The notes beneath the pieces were generated by a model, which saw nothing but the letters and a program-made list of their open reading frames with translations, was not told the origin of the DNA and searched no databases. This document shows, one piece after another, positions 29,853 through 38,595 of a stretch of 64,000 nucleotides of DNA; within the stretch, counting starts at the first letter, position 1; each line of letters starts with the position of its first letter. The stretch covers positions 1 to 64,000 of the forward strand of contig JAJZRU010000006.1 in the NCBI GenBank assembly GCA_021802555.1, given 5' to 3'. This DNA comes from Pseudomonadota bacterium. GTDB lineage: Bacteria > Pseudomonadota > Gammaproteobacteria > Burkholderiales > Thiobacillaceae. The translations under genes and the position numbers were made by a program.

Positions 29853-30899
29853 GTGCGTTCCCTTGCCGCTTTTCTGCTTCTCGTTCTGACCGCCCTGCAG
29901 CAGCCGGCGTGGGCGGACGCGCCCGATGGTGCCAAGCTGTTCGCGCAGAACTGCGCGGTCTGCCACGGCGAAACGGGTAGCGGCGGCATAGGCGTACCCC
30001 TGTCCCTGCCTTCCTTTCAGGCCACGGTAAGCAACCGCTATCTGGCTGCGACCATACGCGACGGACGTCCCGGCCGGGTGATGCCGGCCTTCGCGCAGTT
30101 GAGCGACGCCGAAATCGCGGCCATCGTCGGCTACATTCGCTCTTGGTACCGCGGCCCGGTGCCGCACTACGGCGATGCGCCGGTGGCGGGCAACCCAGCG
30201 CACGGCAAGCAGTTGTTCGCCGCGCATTGCGCCATGTGCCACGGCGTCGACGGCCAGGGCGGCAGGGGAACGGGGGTCACTTTCTCGCGCCCGCGCGGAC
30301 TGCCCATCATGCCGCCCGCGCTCAACAACGCCGGCTTCCTGGCTTCGGCGCCGGATGCCATGATCCGTGCCGTGCTCATCCACGGCCGTGCCGGCACCCC
30401 CATGGTCTCCTTCGTCAAGGCCGGATTGAGCCGGCGCGACGTCGACGACTTGGTGGCCTACGTGCGCAGCTTCCAGAGCGGGGCGCAAACCGTTGCCGGC
30501 AGCGTCGCAGGCCTCAAGCCGGATCTGATCGTGCAGTCGCCCTACGATCTGAAGACCACGATAAAAAATCTCACTCAGGCCATCAACAGCGACAACTTCT
30601 TCGTCGGCCGAAGCCAGCCCGTGGAATACGGCCTGACCACGCCGGACAAGGCCAACCCTCACCAGATCATCGTCTACTTCTGCGACGTCCCCTTCCTCAA
30701 CAAGGCGCTCGCCATCGATCCGCGCGTGGGCCTGTTCCTGCCCTGCCGCATCACCGTGGTGGAGCACGCGGGCAAGGTGATGCTGATGGCGGTGAACCCG
30801 GAAGTGGTGAGCAGGCTGTTCAACAACGGCGAGCTCAATGAATTGTGCAAGGAGATGCACGACCGCTATCTCGCCATCATGCAGGAGGCGACGCTGTGA
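29853..30899 (+). CDS. Diheme cytochrome c with C-terminal DUF302 domain
   Basis: Exported cytochrome of about 348 aa. Signal peptide ends PAWA; the first class I heme domain has C34-A-V-C-H38 and a distal methionine in GRVMPAFAQL. The second has C126-A-M-C-H130 with GTPMVSF. Residues from about 225 to the end form a DUF302 domain (IKNLTQAINSDNFFVGRSQP, FCDVPFLNKALAIDPRVGLF). DUF302 proteins are usually separate; fusion to a diheme cytochrome is less usual. The start is uncertain: an in-frame ATG at 29787 adds 22 residues before the signal but lacks a ribosome site. Likely a periplasmic electron carrier; the role of DUF302 is unknown. Confidence 0.8.
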   Translation: MRSLAAFLLLVLTALQQPAWADAPDGAKLFAQNCAVCHGETGSGGIGVPLSLPSFQATVSNRYLAATIRDGRPGRVMPAFAQLSDAEIAAIVGYIRSWYRGPVPHYGDAPVAGNPAHGKQLFAAHCAMCHGVDGQGGRGTGVTFSRPRGLPIMPPALNNAGFLASAPDAMIRAVLIHGRAGTPMVSFVKAGLSRRDVDDLVAYVRSFQSGAQTVAGSVAGLKPDLIVQSPYDLKTTIKNLTQAINSDNFFVGRSQPVEYGLTTPDKANPHQIIVYFCDVPFLNKALAIDPRVGLFLPCRITVVEHAGKVMLMAVNPEVVSRLFNNGELNELCKEMHDRYLAIMQEATL

Positions 30900-31363
30900 G
30901 CCCGCGCCTGTGGCTGGCGCGCTGCGCCGTGCTGCTGGGCCTGCTGCTAGCCGCGCCGGCGCACGCCGAGGGCCTGCTCATGGCGCGCAGCCAGCAGATG
31001 TTCCCGGAAGCCATGACCACGCTGCAAGACGCCATCACGGCGCGCGGCTACACCATCACGCGCCTGCAGCAGGTGAATGAAAATCTCGCCAAGATGCACT
31101 TCAAGAGCGACATGTACCGCGTGGTGTTCTTCGGCAAGTACAGCCAGATCGACCGGCTCACGCGCAAGCATCCCGAGCTGATTCCCTATTTGCCGCTGAG
31201 CATCACCATCTTTGCCGAAGGCAACCAGTCCATCGTGGTGGCCATGCCGCCGCGTGCGTTGGAAGAGATGTTCCCCGACCCGGCCCTCAAGCCGGTGTTC
31301 GAGGGCTGGCAGCGCGACTACCAGGCCATCTTCGACCAGGTGAGGGAAACCACGGGTTTCTGA
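30896..31363 (+). CDS. Secreted DUF302 protein
   Basis: A 155-aa exported protein: signal peptide to about residue 21 (cleavage APAHA), then one DUF302 domain with the pattern MTTLQDAITARGYTITRLQQ and YRVVFFGKYSQIDRLTRKHP, and PLSITIFAEG in the second half. GTG start overlapping the previous stop (GTGA) and preceded by GCAGGAGG, so it is co-translated with the cytochrome-DUF302 fusion. Two DUF302 domains in one operon suggest a complex or duplication. No cysteine or heme motif. Function unknown. Confidence 0.8.
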   Translation: MSPRLWLARCAVLLGLLLAAPAHAEGLLMARSQQMFPEAMTTLQDAITARGYTITRLQQVNENLAKMHFKSDMYRVVFFGKYSQIDRLTRKHPELIPYLPLSITIFAEGNQSIVVAMPPRALEEMFPDPALKPVFEGWQRDYQAIFDQVRETTGF

Positions 31364-31380
31364 AGCCGGCGCGGAGAGGG

Positions 31381-31408
31381 TTGACAGTGGAGATGGAGGG
31401 CCTATAAA
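31381..31408 (+). promoter_or_regulatory. Near-consensus promoter of the cytochrome-porin gene
   Basis: TTGACA (31381-31386), 16 bases, TATAAA (31403-31408), one of the best sigma-70 matches in the window. It leaves an AT-rich 5' leader of about 115 bases before the ATG at 31532, unusual against the high-GC surroundings and a possible site of post-transcriptional control. Confidence 0.7.
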
Positions 31409-31531
31409 AACACAAAAAAGGATATACGGGTCATTTTGTTTTAATTTTTAAGCTTTATTTAAGAAGTTTTATTTGATTTTATGTTGGGTGCCGCTTGAGT
31501 GGGCGTGTTTTCAACCTTTAGGGAGTTTTCC

Positions 31532-32911
31532 ATGAGTATCCTGTCTCGCAGTATCGCTCTCGGTCTGGGCCTGTCCGCAGCGGCCCTGGCCTTTTCGCCT
31601 TCCGCCTGGGCGGTGCCCAGCTTCGCGCGCCAGACCGGCCTGGCCTGCGCCGCCTGTCACACCACCTATCCGGAACTGACCTCCTTCGGCCGTTTGTTCA
31701 AGCTCAACGGCTATACGCTGACGGGGCTGCAGCAGGTGCAGGCCAGCGCCGGGGGCGGCATGCCAGCGCTGAAGATCAACGAGATTCCGCCCTTCTCGGC
31801 GATGTTCCAGACCTCCTACAGCAACGTGGGCAAGGCGCGGCCCCAGGCTGGCGGCGGTTATGTGCAGAACAACACCGTGCAGTTCCCGCGCCAGATGAGC
31901 TTCTTCTTCGCCGGCGAAATGTCGCCTCACATGGGTTCGTTCATCCAGTTCACCTATGAACCCAGCCCGGATCATTTCACCATCGACAACACCGACATCC
32001 GCTACGCCAACCACACGACCTTCGGCGGCGACGACTTGATCTACGGCCTGGACTTGAACAACAACCCGACGGTGGAAGATGTCTGGCAGTCGACCCCGGC
32101 CTGGGGTTTCCCCTTCATCCATTCATCCATTGGCTATGGCTTCGGCTATTCGCCACAGATATTCAATCTGGGCCAGACGGTGGCGGGCCTGGGCGGCTAC
32201 GCCATGTGGAACAACACGCTCTATGCCGATGTCAGCGTGTACCGCTCGGAGATACCGGGCAGCCCGACGCGCCTGCCTACCGTGACGCCGGCGCTGGTCA
32301 ATGGGGTCGCGCCTTACTGGCGCGTGGCCTTGCAGCACAATTTCGGGCCGAATTATTTGGAAGTTGGTACCTATGGAATATATCTGAACGCGACGCCGAC
32401 GAATAACGGCAGCGGCACGGTAATTGCGTCCACCTCGGCGACCGACTCCTATTTGGATACTGGCGTGGATGCCCAGTACGAGCGTCAATTCGGCGACAAC
32501 TCTTTGGTGGTGCGCGGAACCTATGTGCATGAGAAGCAGACGCTGAATGCGAGCTACTCGCTGGGCGGATTGGTGAGCAACCGCTCCAATTCCCTCGATA
32601 CCCTGCGCCTGAACGGCACTTACCATTTCGGCGACAGCAAGTCGCTCTCGGTGGGTTACTTCAACACCTGGGGCACCAGCGACAAGCTGCTTTATAACAG
32701 CGGCACCGCGGGATCAGGTTCCATCAGCGGCAGCCCGGATACGACCGGGTATTTGCTCCAAGCCGCCTATCTGCCGTGGCAGAACATCCAGGTCGGCGTG
32801 CAATACACCGGGTACACCAAGTTCAATGGCGCCTCCTCCAACTATGATGGCGCAGGACGCAGCGCGTCGGACAACAACACTGTGTTCCTGTACGGCTGGT
32901 TTATGTGGTAA
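31532..32911 (+). CDS. Cyc2-like outer-membrane monoheme cytochrome-porin fusion
   Basis: 459 aa. A signal peptide (1-27, ending SAWA) is followed directly by PSFARQTGLACAACHTTYPE, with one heme site C39-A-A-C-H43 and FGRLFKLNGY. About 400 residues rich in alternating polar and hydrophobic short segments follow, ending in aromatic residues (VFLYGWFMW), as expected for an outer-membrane beta-barrel. This order, a small N-terminal heme domain plus a porin barrel, is that of Cyc2, the outer-membrane Fe(II) oxidase of Acidithiobacillus and neutrophilic iron oxidisers, but related fused cytochrome-porins of unknown substrate exist. Has its own promoter and terminator. Architecture is clear; iron oxidation is only a hypothesis. 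Confidence 0.75.
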   Translation: MSILSRSIALGLGLSAAALAFSPSAWAVPSFARQTGLACAACHTTYPELTSFGRLFKLNGYTLTGLQQVQASAGGGMPALKINEIPPFSAMFQTSYSNVGKARPQAGGGYVQNNTVQFPRQMSFFFAGEMSPHMGSFIQFTYEPSPDHFTIDNTDIRYANHTTFGGDDLIYGLDLNNNPTVEDVWQSTPAWGFPFIHSSIGYGFGYSPQIFNLGQTVAGLGGYAMWNNTLYADVSVYRSEIPGSPTRLPTVTPALVNGVAPYWRVALQHNFGPNYLEVGTYGIYLNATPTNNGSGTVIASTSATDSYLDTGVDAQYERQFGDNSLVVRGTYVHEKQTLNASYSLGGLVSNRSNSLDTLRLNGTYHFGDSKSLSVGYFNTWGTSDKLLYNSGTAGSGSISGSPDTTGYLLQAAYLPWQNIQVGVQYTGYTKFNGASSNYDGAGRSASDNNTVFLYGWFMW

Positions 32912-32919
32912 CCCGCGTT

Positions 32920-32953
32920 CCGTCCGCCCCATCTTTCGGGGCGGGCGGATTTT
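32920..32953 (+). terminator. Intrinsic terminator of the cytochrome-porin gene
   Basis: 11-bp GC-rich stem (arms 32920-32930 and 32938-32948, one G-T pair) with a 7-base loop followed by ATTTT. It begins 9 bases past the stop codon. Confidence 0.75.
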
Positions 32954-32980
32954 CGAGGTCGCTTAAAAAAGGAACACATC

Positions 32981-33559
32981 ATGGCCAAACAACGAGCAGG
33001 ACCGCTTAAACCCCTGCGCCTGGCGGGGCTGCTGGCGGCAGGGTTGCTGCTAGGCAGCGCCCCGGCCTGGGCCGCCGGGGAGAGCAACGCTGCGCTGTTG
33101 CGCGAGTTGCGCGAACTGCGCGGCGAGGTGCACGGCCTCGCGGCGCGGGTGAATCAGTTGGAGCAGGCGCAGCATCCCGCGGCGCCAGCGCCCGCCGCCA
33201 CTCCTGTGCCGGCATCCGACAAACAGGAGCTGAACGAGCTGCGCGCCCAGGTCAAGCAGTTGCAGGCGCAGCAGGCCGAGTCCGCCAAGGCAGCGCAGGC
33301 GGCGGCGCGCCAGGCGGCGCAGCAGATCCACAACAAGGAAAGTTCGGTGCGGGACAACTGGCACAAAATCCAGTCCGGCATGTCTGAACAAGAGGTGGCG
33401 GCCTTGCTGGGCCAGCCGGCGCAGAAGTTCATGCTCGGCAGCCAGCAGGTCTGGTATTACGCCTATCCGGGCTCGGGCAGCGGCTCGGTGATTTTCTCGC
33501 CCGGGCATCGTGTGATATCGAGCCAGAGCCCGCCGGCATTCGGCTGGGGCTTTTTCTGA
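32981..33559 (+). CDS. Exported coiled-coil protein with BamE/SmpA-like domain
   Basis: 192 aa. Signal peptide to about residue 31 (PAWAA), then a long coiled coil (about 36-110, with ELRELRGEVHGLAARVNQLE and QELNELRAQVKQLQAQQAES) split by a proline/alanine linker. The C-terminal SmpA/BamE-type domain has WHKIQSGMSEQEVAALLGQP and VWYYAYP. No lipobox is seen, so it is probably periplasmic. RBS AAAAGGAAC before the ATG. Placed between the cytochrome-porin and HiPIP genes; a role in assembling the barrel or cell-wall anchoring is only a guess from the domains. Confidence 0.75.
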   Translation: MAKQRAGPLKPLRLAGLLAAGLLLGSAPAWAAGESNAALLRELRELRGEVHGLAARVNQLEQAQHPAAPAPAATPVPASDKQELNELRAQVKQLQAQQAESAKAAQAAARQAAQQIHNKESSVRDNWHKIQSGMSEQEVAALLGQPAQKFMLGSQQVWYYAYPGSGSGSVIFSPGHRVISSQSPPAFGWGFF

Positions 33560-33661
33560 ACGCGAGCGCGGGGGCCGGCGTATCGAGCCCGTCCGCGGTT
33601 GTCGGTGGTGCTGTCGGGTATTTGCCCGGCGGCAGTTGAAGTGCAGTGTATGGAGATCGAA

Positions 33662-33967
33662 ATGAAGGACCTCAAACAACTCGAAGTGTTGAACGAAAAA
33701 GTCAGCCGTCGCGGCTTTCTCAAGGGCAGCGCCCTGCTCGCGTCCATCGCCGTGGTGACCGCCACTGGCGTGATGACGCGCGAAGCCGTGGCCGGAGTGC
33801 CCAAGGCGGCGATGCATTACCAGGACCATCCCAACGGGGACAAGGAATGCAGCAAGTGCATCCAGTTCATCCCCGGCCCCAGCGCCACGGCCAATGGCAA
33901 ATGCAAGATCGTCGACGGCGCCATCAGCCCGCACGGCTATTGCGACGCCTTCTCGGCCAAGGCCTGA
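33662..33967 (+). CDS. High-potential iron-sulfur protein (HiPIP)
   Basis: Periplasmic 4Fe-4S electron carrier, 101 aa. Tat signal SRRGFLKGSALLASIAVV (twin arginine at 16-17). Mature part has the four cluster cysteines C63, C66, C81 and C94 in CxxC...C...C order, with HGYCDAFSA at the end. Start chosen at ATG 33662 because GGAG lies 6 bases upstream; an ATG at 33650 is possible. HiPIPs pass electrons in photosynthetic, sulfur- and iron-oxidising bacteria (Iro is a HiPIP in Acidithiobacillus). Followed by a perfect terminator. Confidence 0.9.
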   Translation: MKDLKQLEVLNEKVSRRGFLKGSALLASIAVVTATGVMTREAVAGVPKAAMHYQDHPNGDKECSKCIQFIPGPSATANGKCKIVDGAISPHGYCDAFSAKA

Positions 33968-33982
33968 TCCGGCGCTCATCGG

Positions 33983-34008
33983 CGGCCCGCGCCGCGCGGG
34001 CCGTTTTT
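33983..34008 (+). terminator. Intrinsic terminator after the HiPIP gene
   Basis: Perfect 9-bp stem CGGCCCGCG / CGCGGGCCG (33983-33991, 33995-34003) with a 3-base loop and a TTTTT run (34004-34008), 15 bases past the stop. Confidence 0.92.
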
Positions 34009-34621
34009 CCAGCGCACCCGGCGCGCTTTTCGGTCTAACCTAAGCCAGCCGGGGAGGGGCGTCGGCAGCGTCCCGGGGGCTGGGGGCGCGTAACTTGACG
34101 GGCGGGTGTGCCGTCGAAGCGGCGCAGGCCTTGGCCGCGTGCGCCTGCGGCGCCAAAATGGCGGGCGGAGCGTGCCCGGAGCCCGTTTTCGACGTCCGGC
34201 CTATCGGTTTATCGATAAGAAATATTTATCACAACAGAGTCTTGGCAAACCATTAGATTAATCATTTAATAAGTTTATGGATTGACGAAATGTTGCTTTG
34301 GCGTCGCAAAGGACGCCTTCCTGTTTAGCCGTAAAAATGCTGGAAGCGAACGCGGATAGCAAGCAAAAATGCGCGCCTTCGCCGTTTCCGTCCGGTTGAT
34401 TGTATTTAATTATCTTCTAATTTCCTAAGCCTTTTCTTTTTGCCGCGCGGCTTGCGCCGGTGCTCCGCTGCTAATCTGTCAATTCAATTCTTTGATGACA
34501 CTTATGTGTTCCATAAGGCATGATGCCCGTCGCCCGGCGTATGGGTGGCCGCTCGCCCAAGAGCCGGCGGGCCGCCCGACGCCGCTGTCCATATCTAATG
34601 ACTCGTTAAGGAAATACGGAC
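34009..34621. promoter_or_regulatory. Long AT-rich leader and promoter region of cyoABCDE
   Basis: About 600 bases with no credible protein gene. From 34200 to 34440 it is far more AT-rich than the genome. A candidate sigma-70 promoter is TTGGCA (34242-34247), 17 bases, TTTAAT (34265-34270). A 10-bp palindrome TTATCGATAA (34209-34218) lies just upstream and could bind a regulator. If this promoter is used the leader is about 350 bases, long enough to hold an untranslated regulator or small RNA; none is recognised. No FNR-type TTGAT-N4-ATCAA site is seen. Confidence 0.4.
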
Positions 34622-35515
34622 GTGGAGAACGCTAAGCAAACTAGGCGCGGCTGGTTGCCGCAGGGGGCGCTGGCCTGCACGGCCGGTTGCGGGGGCGGAC
34701 ATTGGGCTCTGCTGGACCCCATGGGCCCCATCGGAGCGGATGAGAAGACCCTCATCCTCACCGCCTTCGGCCTCATGCTCATCGTGGTGGTGCCGGTCAT
34801 CGTCATGACGTTCGCCTTCGCGTGGAAATACCGCGCCTCCAACAAGGCGGCGACCTATCAACCCAAATGGGATTATTCCGGCAAGATCGAAACCATCGTC
34901 TGGATCGTACCGGCGGTCATCGTCGCGGCGCTCAGCGTGCTCGTTTGGAAGTCCTCCCACGATCTGAGCCCCTACAAGCCCATCGCGTCCAACATCCCGC
35001 CGGTGCGGGTGGAGGCGGTGGCGATGGATTGGAAATGGCTGTTCATCTATCCCGACCTGGGCATCGCCACGGTGAACAAACTGGTCATCCCGACCGGGGT
35101 GCCGGTGAGTTTCCGCATCACGTCCGATACGGTGATGAGTTCCTTCTTCATCCCGCGCCTGGGCAGCCAGATCTACGCCATGGCGGGCATGCAGACGCGG
35201 CTGCATCTGGTCGCCGCCCATGACGGCACCTACGAGGGGCTGAATACCCAGTTCAGCGGGGCCGGTTTTTCGGGCATGTATTTCGACACCGTGGCGACCT
35301 CGCGGCAGGGCTTCGACGCTTGGGTGAAGCAGGTCAGGCAGGCGCCCGGCACGCTGGATGCGGCTGCCTTCAAGGCCCTGGAAACGCCCAGCCAGAACGA
35401 TCCGCCGGCCTATTTCTCCGCCGTCAAGCCCCATTTGTTCGACGACATCATCCAGAAATACATGGCTAACCCTCCCCGGCCGGCGCAGGCGCCCGGCATG
35501 AAGATGGGCGTTTGA
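34622..35515 (+). CDS. cyoA: CyoA, bo3 ubiquinol oxidase subunit II
   Basis: Subunit II of the proton-pumping quinol oxidase, 297 aa. Two membrane helices (about 43-65 and 85-108), then a periplasmic cupredoxin domain. [20 protein letters not shown] and [11 protein letters not shown] are diagnostic of CyoA, and the CuA ligands of cytochrome oxidases are absent, so quinol is the donor. GTG start: the frame upstream is closed by a TAA at 34607. The leader is odd, with a short weakly hydrophobic stretch ending TAGC before [10 protein letters not shown], where E. coli CyoA has a full lipoprotein signal. Confidence 0.92.
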   Translation: MENAKQTRRGWLPQGALACTAGCGGGHWALLDPMGPIGADEKTLILTAFGLMLIVVVPVIVMTFAFAWKYRASNKAATYQPKWDYSGKIETIVWIVPAVIVAALSVLVWKSSHDLSPYKPIASNIPPVRVEAVAMDWKWLFIYPDLGIATVNKLVIPTGVPVSFRITSDTVMSSFFIPRLGSQIYAMAGMQTRLHLVAAHDGTYEGLNTQFSGAGFSGMYFDTVATSRQGFDAWVKQVRQAPGTLDAAAFKALETPSQNDPPAYFSAVKPHLFDDIIQKYMANPPRPAQAPGMKMGV

Positions 35516-35528
35516 AAGGCTCACGACT

Positions 35529-37565
35529 ATGGATTCCGCACTTTTCGGCAAACTCACCGTTTCCGCCATTCCCTTCGACAACGCCATCGTCATGTGGACG
35601 GTGGGCGTCGCCCTGACGATGGGCGCCGTGATCCTGGGGCTCGTCACCTACTATGGCAAGTGGAGCTATCTGTGGAAGGAATGGCTCACCAGCGTCGATC
35701 ACAAGCGCATCGGCGTCATGTACGTGATCCTCGCCCTCGTCATGCTCTTGCGCGGCTTTGCCGACGCCATCATGATGCGCGCCCAGCAGGCCGTCGCCGA
35801 AGGGCCGTCGCAGGGCTATCTGCCGCCTTACCACTACGACCAGATCTTCAGCGCCCACGGCACGATCATGATCATCTTCGTGGCCATGCCCTTCTTCATC
35901 GGCCTGATGAACATCGCCGTGCCGCTGCAGATCGGCGCGCGCGACGTGGCCTTCCCCTTCATGAACGCCATCAGCCTGTGGCTCACGGTGATCAGCGCCG
36001 CCCTGGTGATGGTGTCCCTGGGCGTGGGCGATTTCTCCCATGCCGGCTGGACCGGCTATCCGCCGCTTTCGGAGTCGCAGTACAGCCCCGGCCCCGGCGT
36101 GGACTACTGGATCTGGAGCCTGCAGCTGGGGGGCATAGGCACCCTCATGACGGGCATCAACTTCTTCGTCACCATCGTCAAGATGCGCGCCCCGGGCATG
36201 ACCTACATGAAGATGCCGGTGTTCACCTGGGCGATTTTCGTCACCACGGCGCTCATCATGATGGCCTTCCCGGTGCTGACCGTGACCCTGGGGCTGCTGA
36301 CCCTGGACCGCTACCTGGGCATGCATTTCTTCACCAATAACCTGGGCGGCAATTTGATGATGTTCCCCAATCTGTTCTGGATCTGGGGCCATCCCGAGGT
36401 GTACATCGTCATCCTGCCCGCCTTCGGCATGTTCTCCGAAGTGGTGGCGACCTTCTCGCAGAAGCGCCTGTTCGGCTACCATTCCATGATCTATGCCAGC
36501 ATCGCCATCGGCGTGCTGTCCTTTGCCGTGTGGCTGCACCACTTCTTCACCATGGGCGCGGGCGCCGACGTCAACGCCTTCTTCGGCATCGCCACCATGA
36601 TCATCGCCGTGCCCACCGGCGTGAAGATCTTCAACTGGCTGTTCACCATGTACCGCGGGCGCGTGCAGTTCACCACGCCGGTGCTGTGGACCCTGGCCTT
36701 CATCGTCACCTTCACCATCGGCGGCATGACCGGCGTGCTCATGTCCGTGCCGGCGGCCGACTTCGTGCTGCATAACAGCGAGTTTCTGGTCGCGCATTTC
36801 CACAACATGCTGATTCCGGGCGCTTTGTTTGGGTACTTTGCCGGCTACGCCTACTGGTTCCCCAAGGCCTTCGGCTTTCGCCTGGACGAGAAGTGGGGCA
36901 AGCGCGCCTTCTGGGCCTGGGCCATCGGCTTCCTGGTCGCGTTCATGCCGCTCTACGCCCTGGGCTTCATGGGCATGCCGCGCCGCCTGAGCCACTACGA
37001 CAACCCGGCCTGGCAGCCGTATCTCGAGGTGGCCGCCGCGGGCGCCGCGATCATCTTCGTCGGCATCGTCTGCCAGGTGATGCAGTTGATCGTGAGCATC
37101 AAGAACCGCGCCGCCCTGCGCGACGTCACCGGCGATCCCTGGAACGGACACACCCTGGAGTGGGCAGTGGCCTCGCCGCCGCCGTTCTACAACTTCGCCG
37201 AAATTCCCGTGGTGCACGATCTGGACGCTTTCACCGACATGAAGGAGAAGGGCATCGCCTACCAGCGCCCGGCCAAATACCGCGACATCCACATGCCGCG
37301 CAACACGCCGGCGGGATTCATCATCGGCATGTTCGCCTTCAGCTTCGGCTTCGCCATGATCTGGTACATCTGGTGGCTGGCCCTGGCGAGCGCTTTCGGC
37401 ATGCTCATCACGCTGATCGTGCGTTCGCTCAACGACAACGTGGATTACTACGTGCCGGCCGCCGAGGTCGAGCGCATCGAGAACGAACACCATCGGCAAA
37501 TGGCCGATGCCGGCGCAACGGGCGTCAACGCCGAGCCGGCCCCGTATTTCGCGCACCAGGTATGA
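35529..37565 (+). CDS. cyoB: CyoB, bo3 ubiquinol oxidase subunit I
   Basis: Heme-copper oxidase catalytic subunit, 678 aa, about 15 membrane helices. [11 protein letters not shown] at the start, the low-spin heme histidine in [24 protein letters not shown] (CuB histidine and cross-linked tyrosine region, the proton-channel glutamate in HPEVYI), HHFFTMG (CuB ligands) and HFHNML (heme ligands) are all intact. Reduces oxygen to water and pumps protons. 13 bases separate it from cyoA. Confidence 0.97.
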   Translation: MDSALFGKLTVSAIPFDNAIVMWTVGVALTMGAVILGLVTYYGKWSYLWKEWLTSVDHKRIGVMYVILALVMLLRGFADAIMMRAQQAVAEGPSQGYLPPYHYDQIFSAHGTIMIIFVAMPFFIGLMNIAVPLQIGARDVAFPFMNAISLWLTVISAALVMVSLGVGDFSHAGWTGYPPLSESQYSPGPGVDYWIWSLQLGGIGTLMTGINFFVTIVKMRAPGMTYMKMPVFTWAIFVTTALIMMAFPVLTVTLGLLTLDRYLGMHFFTNNLGGNLMMFPNLFWIWGHPEVYIVILPAFGMFSEVVATFSQKRLFGYHSMIYASIAIGVLSFAVWLHHFFTMGAGADVNAFFGIATMIIAVPTGVKIFNWLFTMYRGRVQFTTPVLWTLAFIVTFTIGGMTGVLMSVPAADFVLHNSEFLVAHFHNMLIPGALFGYFAGYAYWFPKAFGFRLDEKWGKRAFWAWAIGFLVAFMPLYALGFMGMPRRLSHYDNPAWQPYLEVAAAGAAIIFVGIVCQVMQLIVSIKNRAALRDVTGDPWNGHTLEWAVASPPPFYNFAEIPVVHDLDAFTDMKEKGIAYQRPAKYRDIHMPRNTPAGFIIGMFAFSFGFAMIWYIWWLALASAFGMLITLIVRSLNDNVDYYVPAAEVERIENEHHRQMADAGATGVNAEPAPYFAHQV

Positions 37566-37568
37566 CCC

Positions 37569-38177
37569 ATGACCGCTGAAGTTCTGACCTATCCCGCCGC
37601 GCACGCCGATCACGGGCACGACGCGACCGCCACCCAGACCTTCGGGTTCTGGCTGTACATCATGACCGACTGCGTGCTGTTCGCGTCGATCTTCGCCACC
37701 TTCGCCGTGCTGAGCCACAACTACGCCGGCGGCCCGACCGGCAAGGAACTGTTCAACCTGCGCTACGTGTTCGGCGAGACCATGTTCCTGCTGTTCTCCA
37801 GCGTGACCTACGGCTTCGCCGTCCTGGCCATGAACCGCGATGCGCGCAACCAGGTGATGGGCTGGCTGATCGTCACCTTCTTCCTGGGCCTGGGCTTCAT
37901 CGGCATGGAGGTGAACGAGTTCACCCGCATGATCCTGGAGGGCAACGGCCCCGACCGCAGCGGCTTCCTGTCGGCTTTCTTCACCCTGGTGGGCACGCAC
38001 GGCACGCATGTGAGCTTCGGCCTGATCTGGATGGCGGTGATGATCTTCCAGGTCGCGGGCAAGGGCCTCACCACCCCAGTCCGTTCGCGCCTGATGCGCC
38101 TGAGCATGTTCTGGCACTTCCTGGACATCGTCTGGATCGGCGTGTTCACCATCGTCTATCTGCTGGGAGCCATGTAA
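37569..38177 (+). CDS. cyoC: CyoC, bo3 ubiquinol oxidase subunit III
   Basis: Five-helix subunit III, 202 aa, heme-copper oxidase subunit III family: [31 protein letters not shown] and [14 protein letters not shown] are typical of the quinol oxidase form. It stabilises subunit I. Starts 3 bases after the cyoB stop and shares one base with the cyoD start (TAATG). Confidence 0.95.
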   Translation: MTAEVLTYPAAHADHGHDATATQTFGFWLYIMTDCVLFASIFATFAVLSHNYAGGPTGKELFNLRYVFGETMFLLFSSVTYGFAVLAMNRDARNQVMGWLIVTFFLGLGFIGMEVNEFTRMILEGNGPDRSGFLSAFFTLVGTHGTHVSFGLIWMAVMIFQVAGKGLTTPVRSRLMRLSMFWHFLDIVWIGVFTIVYLLGAM

Positions 38178-38593
38178 TGCAGCCACACGCTCACGCCGAC
38201 GCTTCCGGGGCCAGCCACGGCACGCTGAAAAGCTATCTGACGGGCTTCGTCCTATCCATCATACTCACCGTCATCCCCTTCGGTCTGGTGATGAGCGGTG
38301 CGCTGCCCGCCGGCTGGATCCTGGTGGGAATTTTCCTCGCCGCCATAGTGCAGATCCTGGTGCACATGCATTACTTCCTGCACCTCGACACCTCGTCCGA
38401 GCAGCGCTGGAACGTCATGGCCATGGCCTATACGGTGCTGATCATCGCCACCCTGGTGGGCGGCAGCATCTGGATCATGTACAACACCCGCATCCGCATG
38501 ATGGACGCATCGCTCATGGCCGGCACACCTGCGGCGCCGGCGGCCACCGCCGCTGCTGCAAGCCGGGACATGGCGGGCATGGACGCGCGCTGA
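38177..38593 (+). CDS. cyoD: CyoD, bo3 ubiquinol oxidase subunit IV
   Basis: Small three-helix subunit (138 aa): [34 protein letters not shown] and a third helix, with [11 protein letters not shown] at its end as in other CyoD proteins. An extra alanine-rich tail of about 35 residues follows. Assists CuB incorporation in E. coli. Overlaps cyoC by one base and precedes cyoE by two. Confidence 0.93.
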   Translation: MQPHAHADASGASHGTLKSYLTGFVLSIILTVIPFGLVMSGALPAGWILVGIFLAAIVQILVHMHYFLHLDTSSEQRWNVMAMAYTVLIIATLVGGSIWIMYNTRIRMMDASLMAGTPAAPAATAAAASRDMAGMDAR

Positions 38594-38595
38594 CC

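Noticed and set aside
34622-35515. Cytochrome c oxidase subunit II
   Set aside because: CuA ligands are missing and the sequence blocks match CyoA; heme O synthase is present while heme A synthase is not.
35466-38186. 906-codon minus-strand open frame opposite cyoABC
   Set aside because: Antisense shadow of strongly conserved oxidase genes; histidine/aspartate-rich low-complexity translation typical of high-GC antisense frames.
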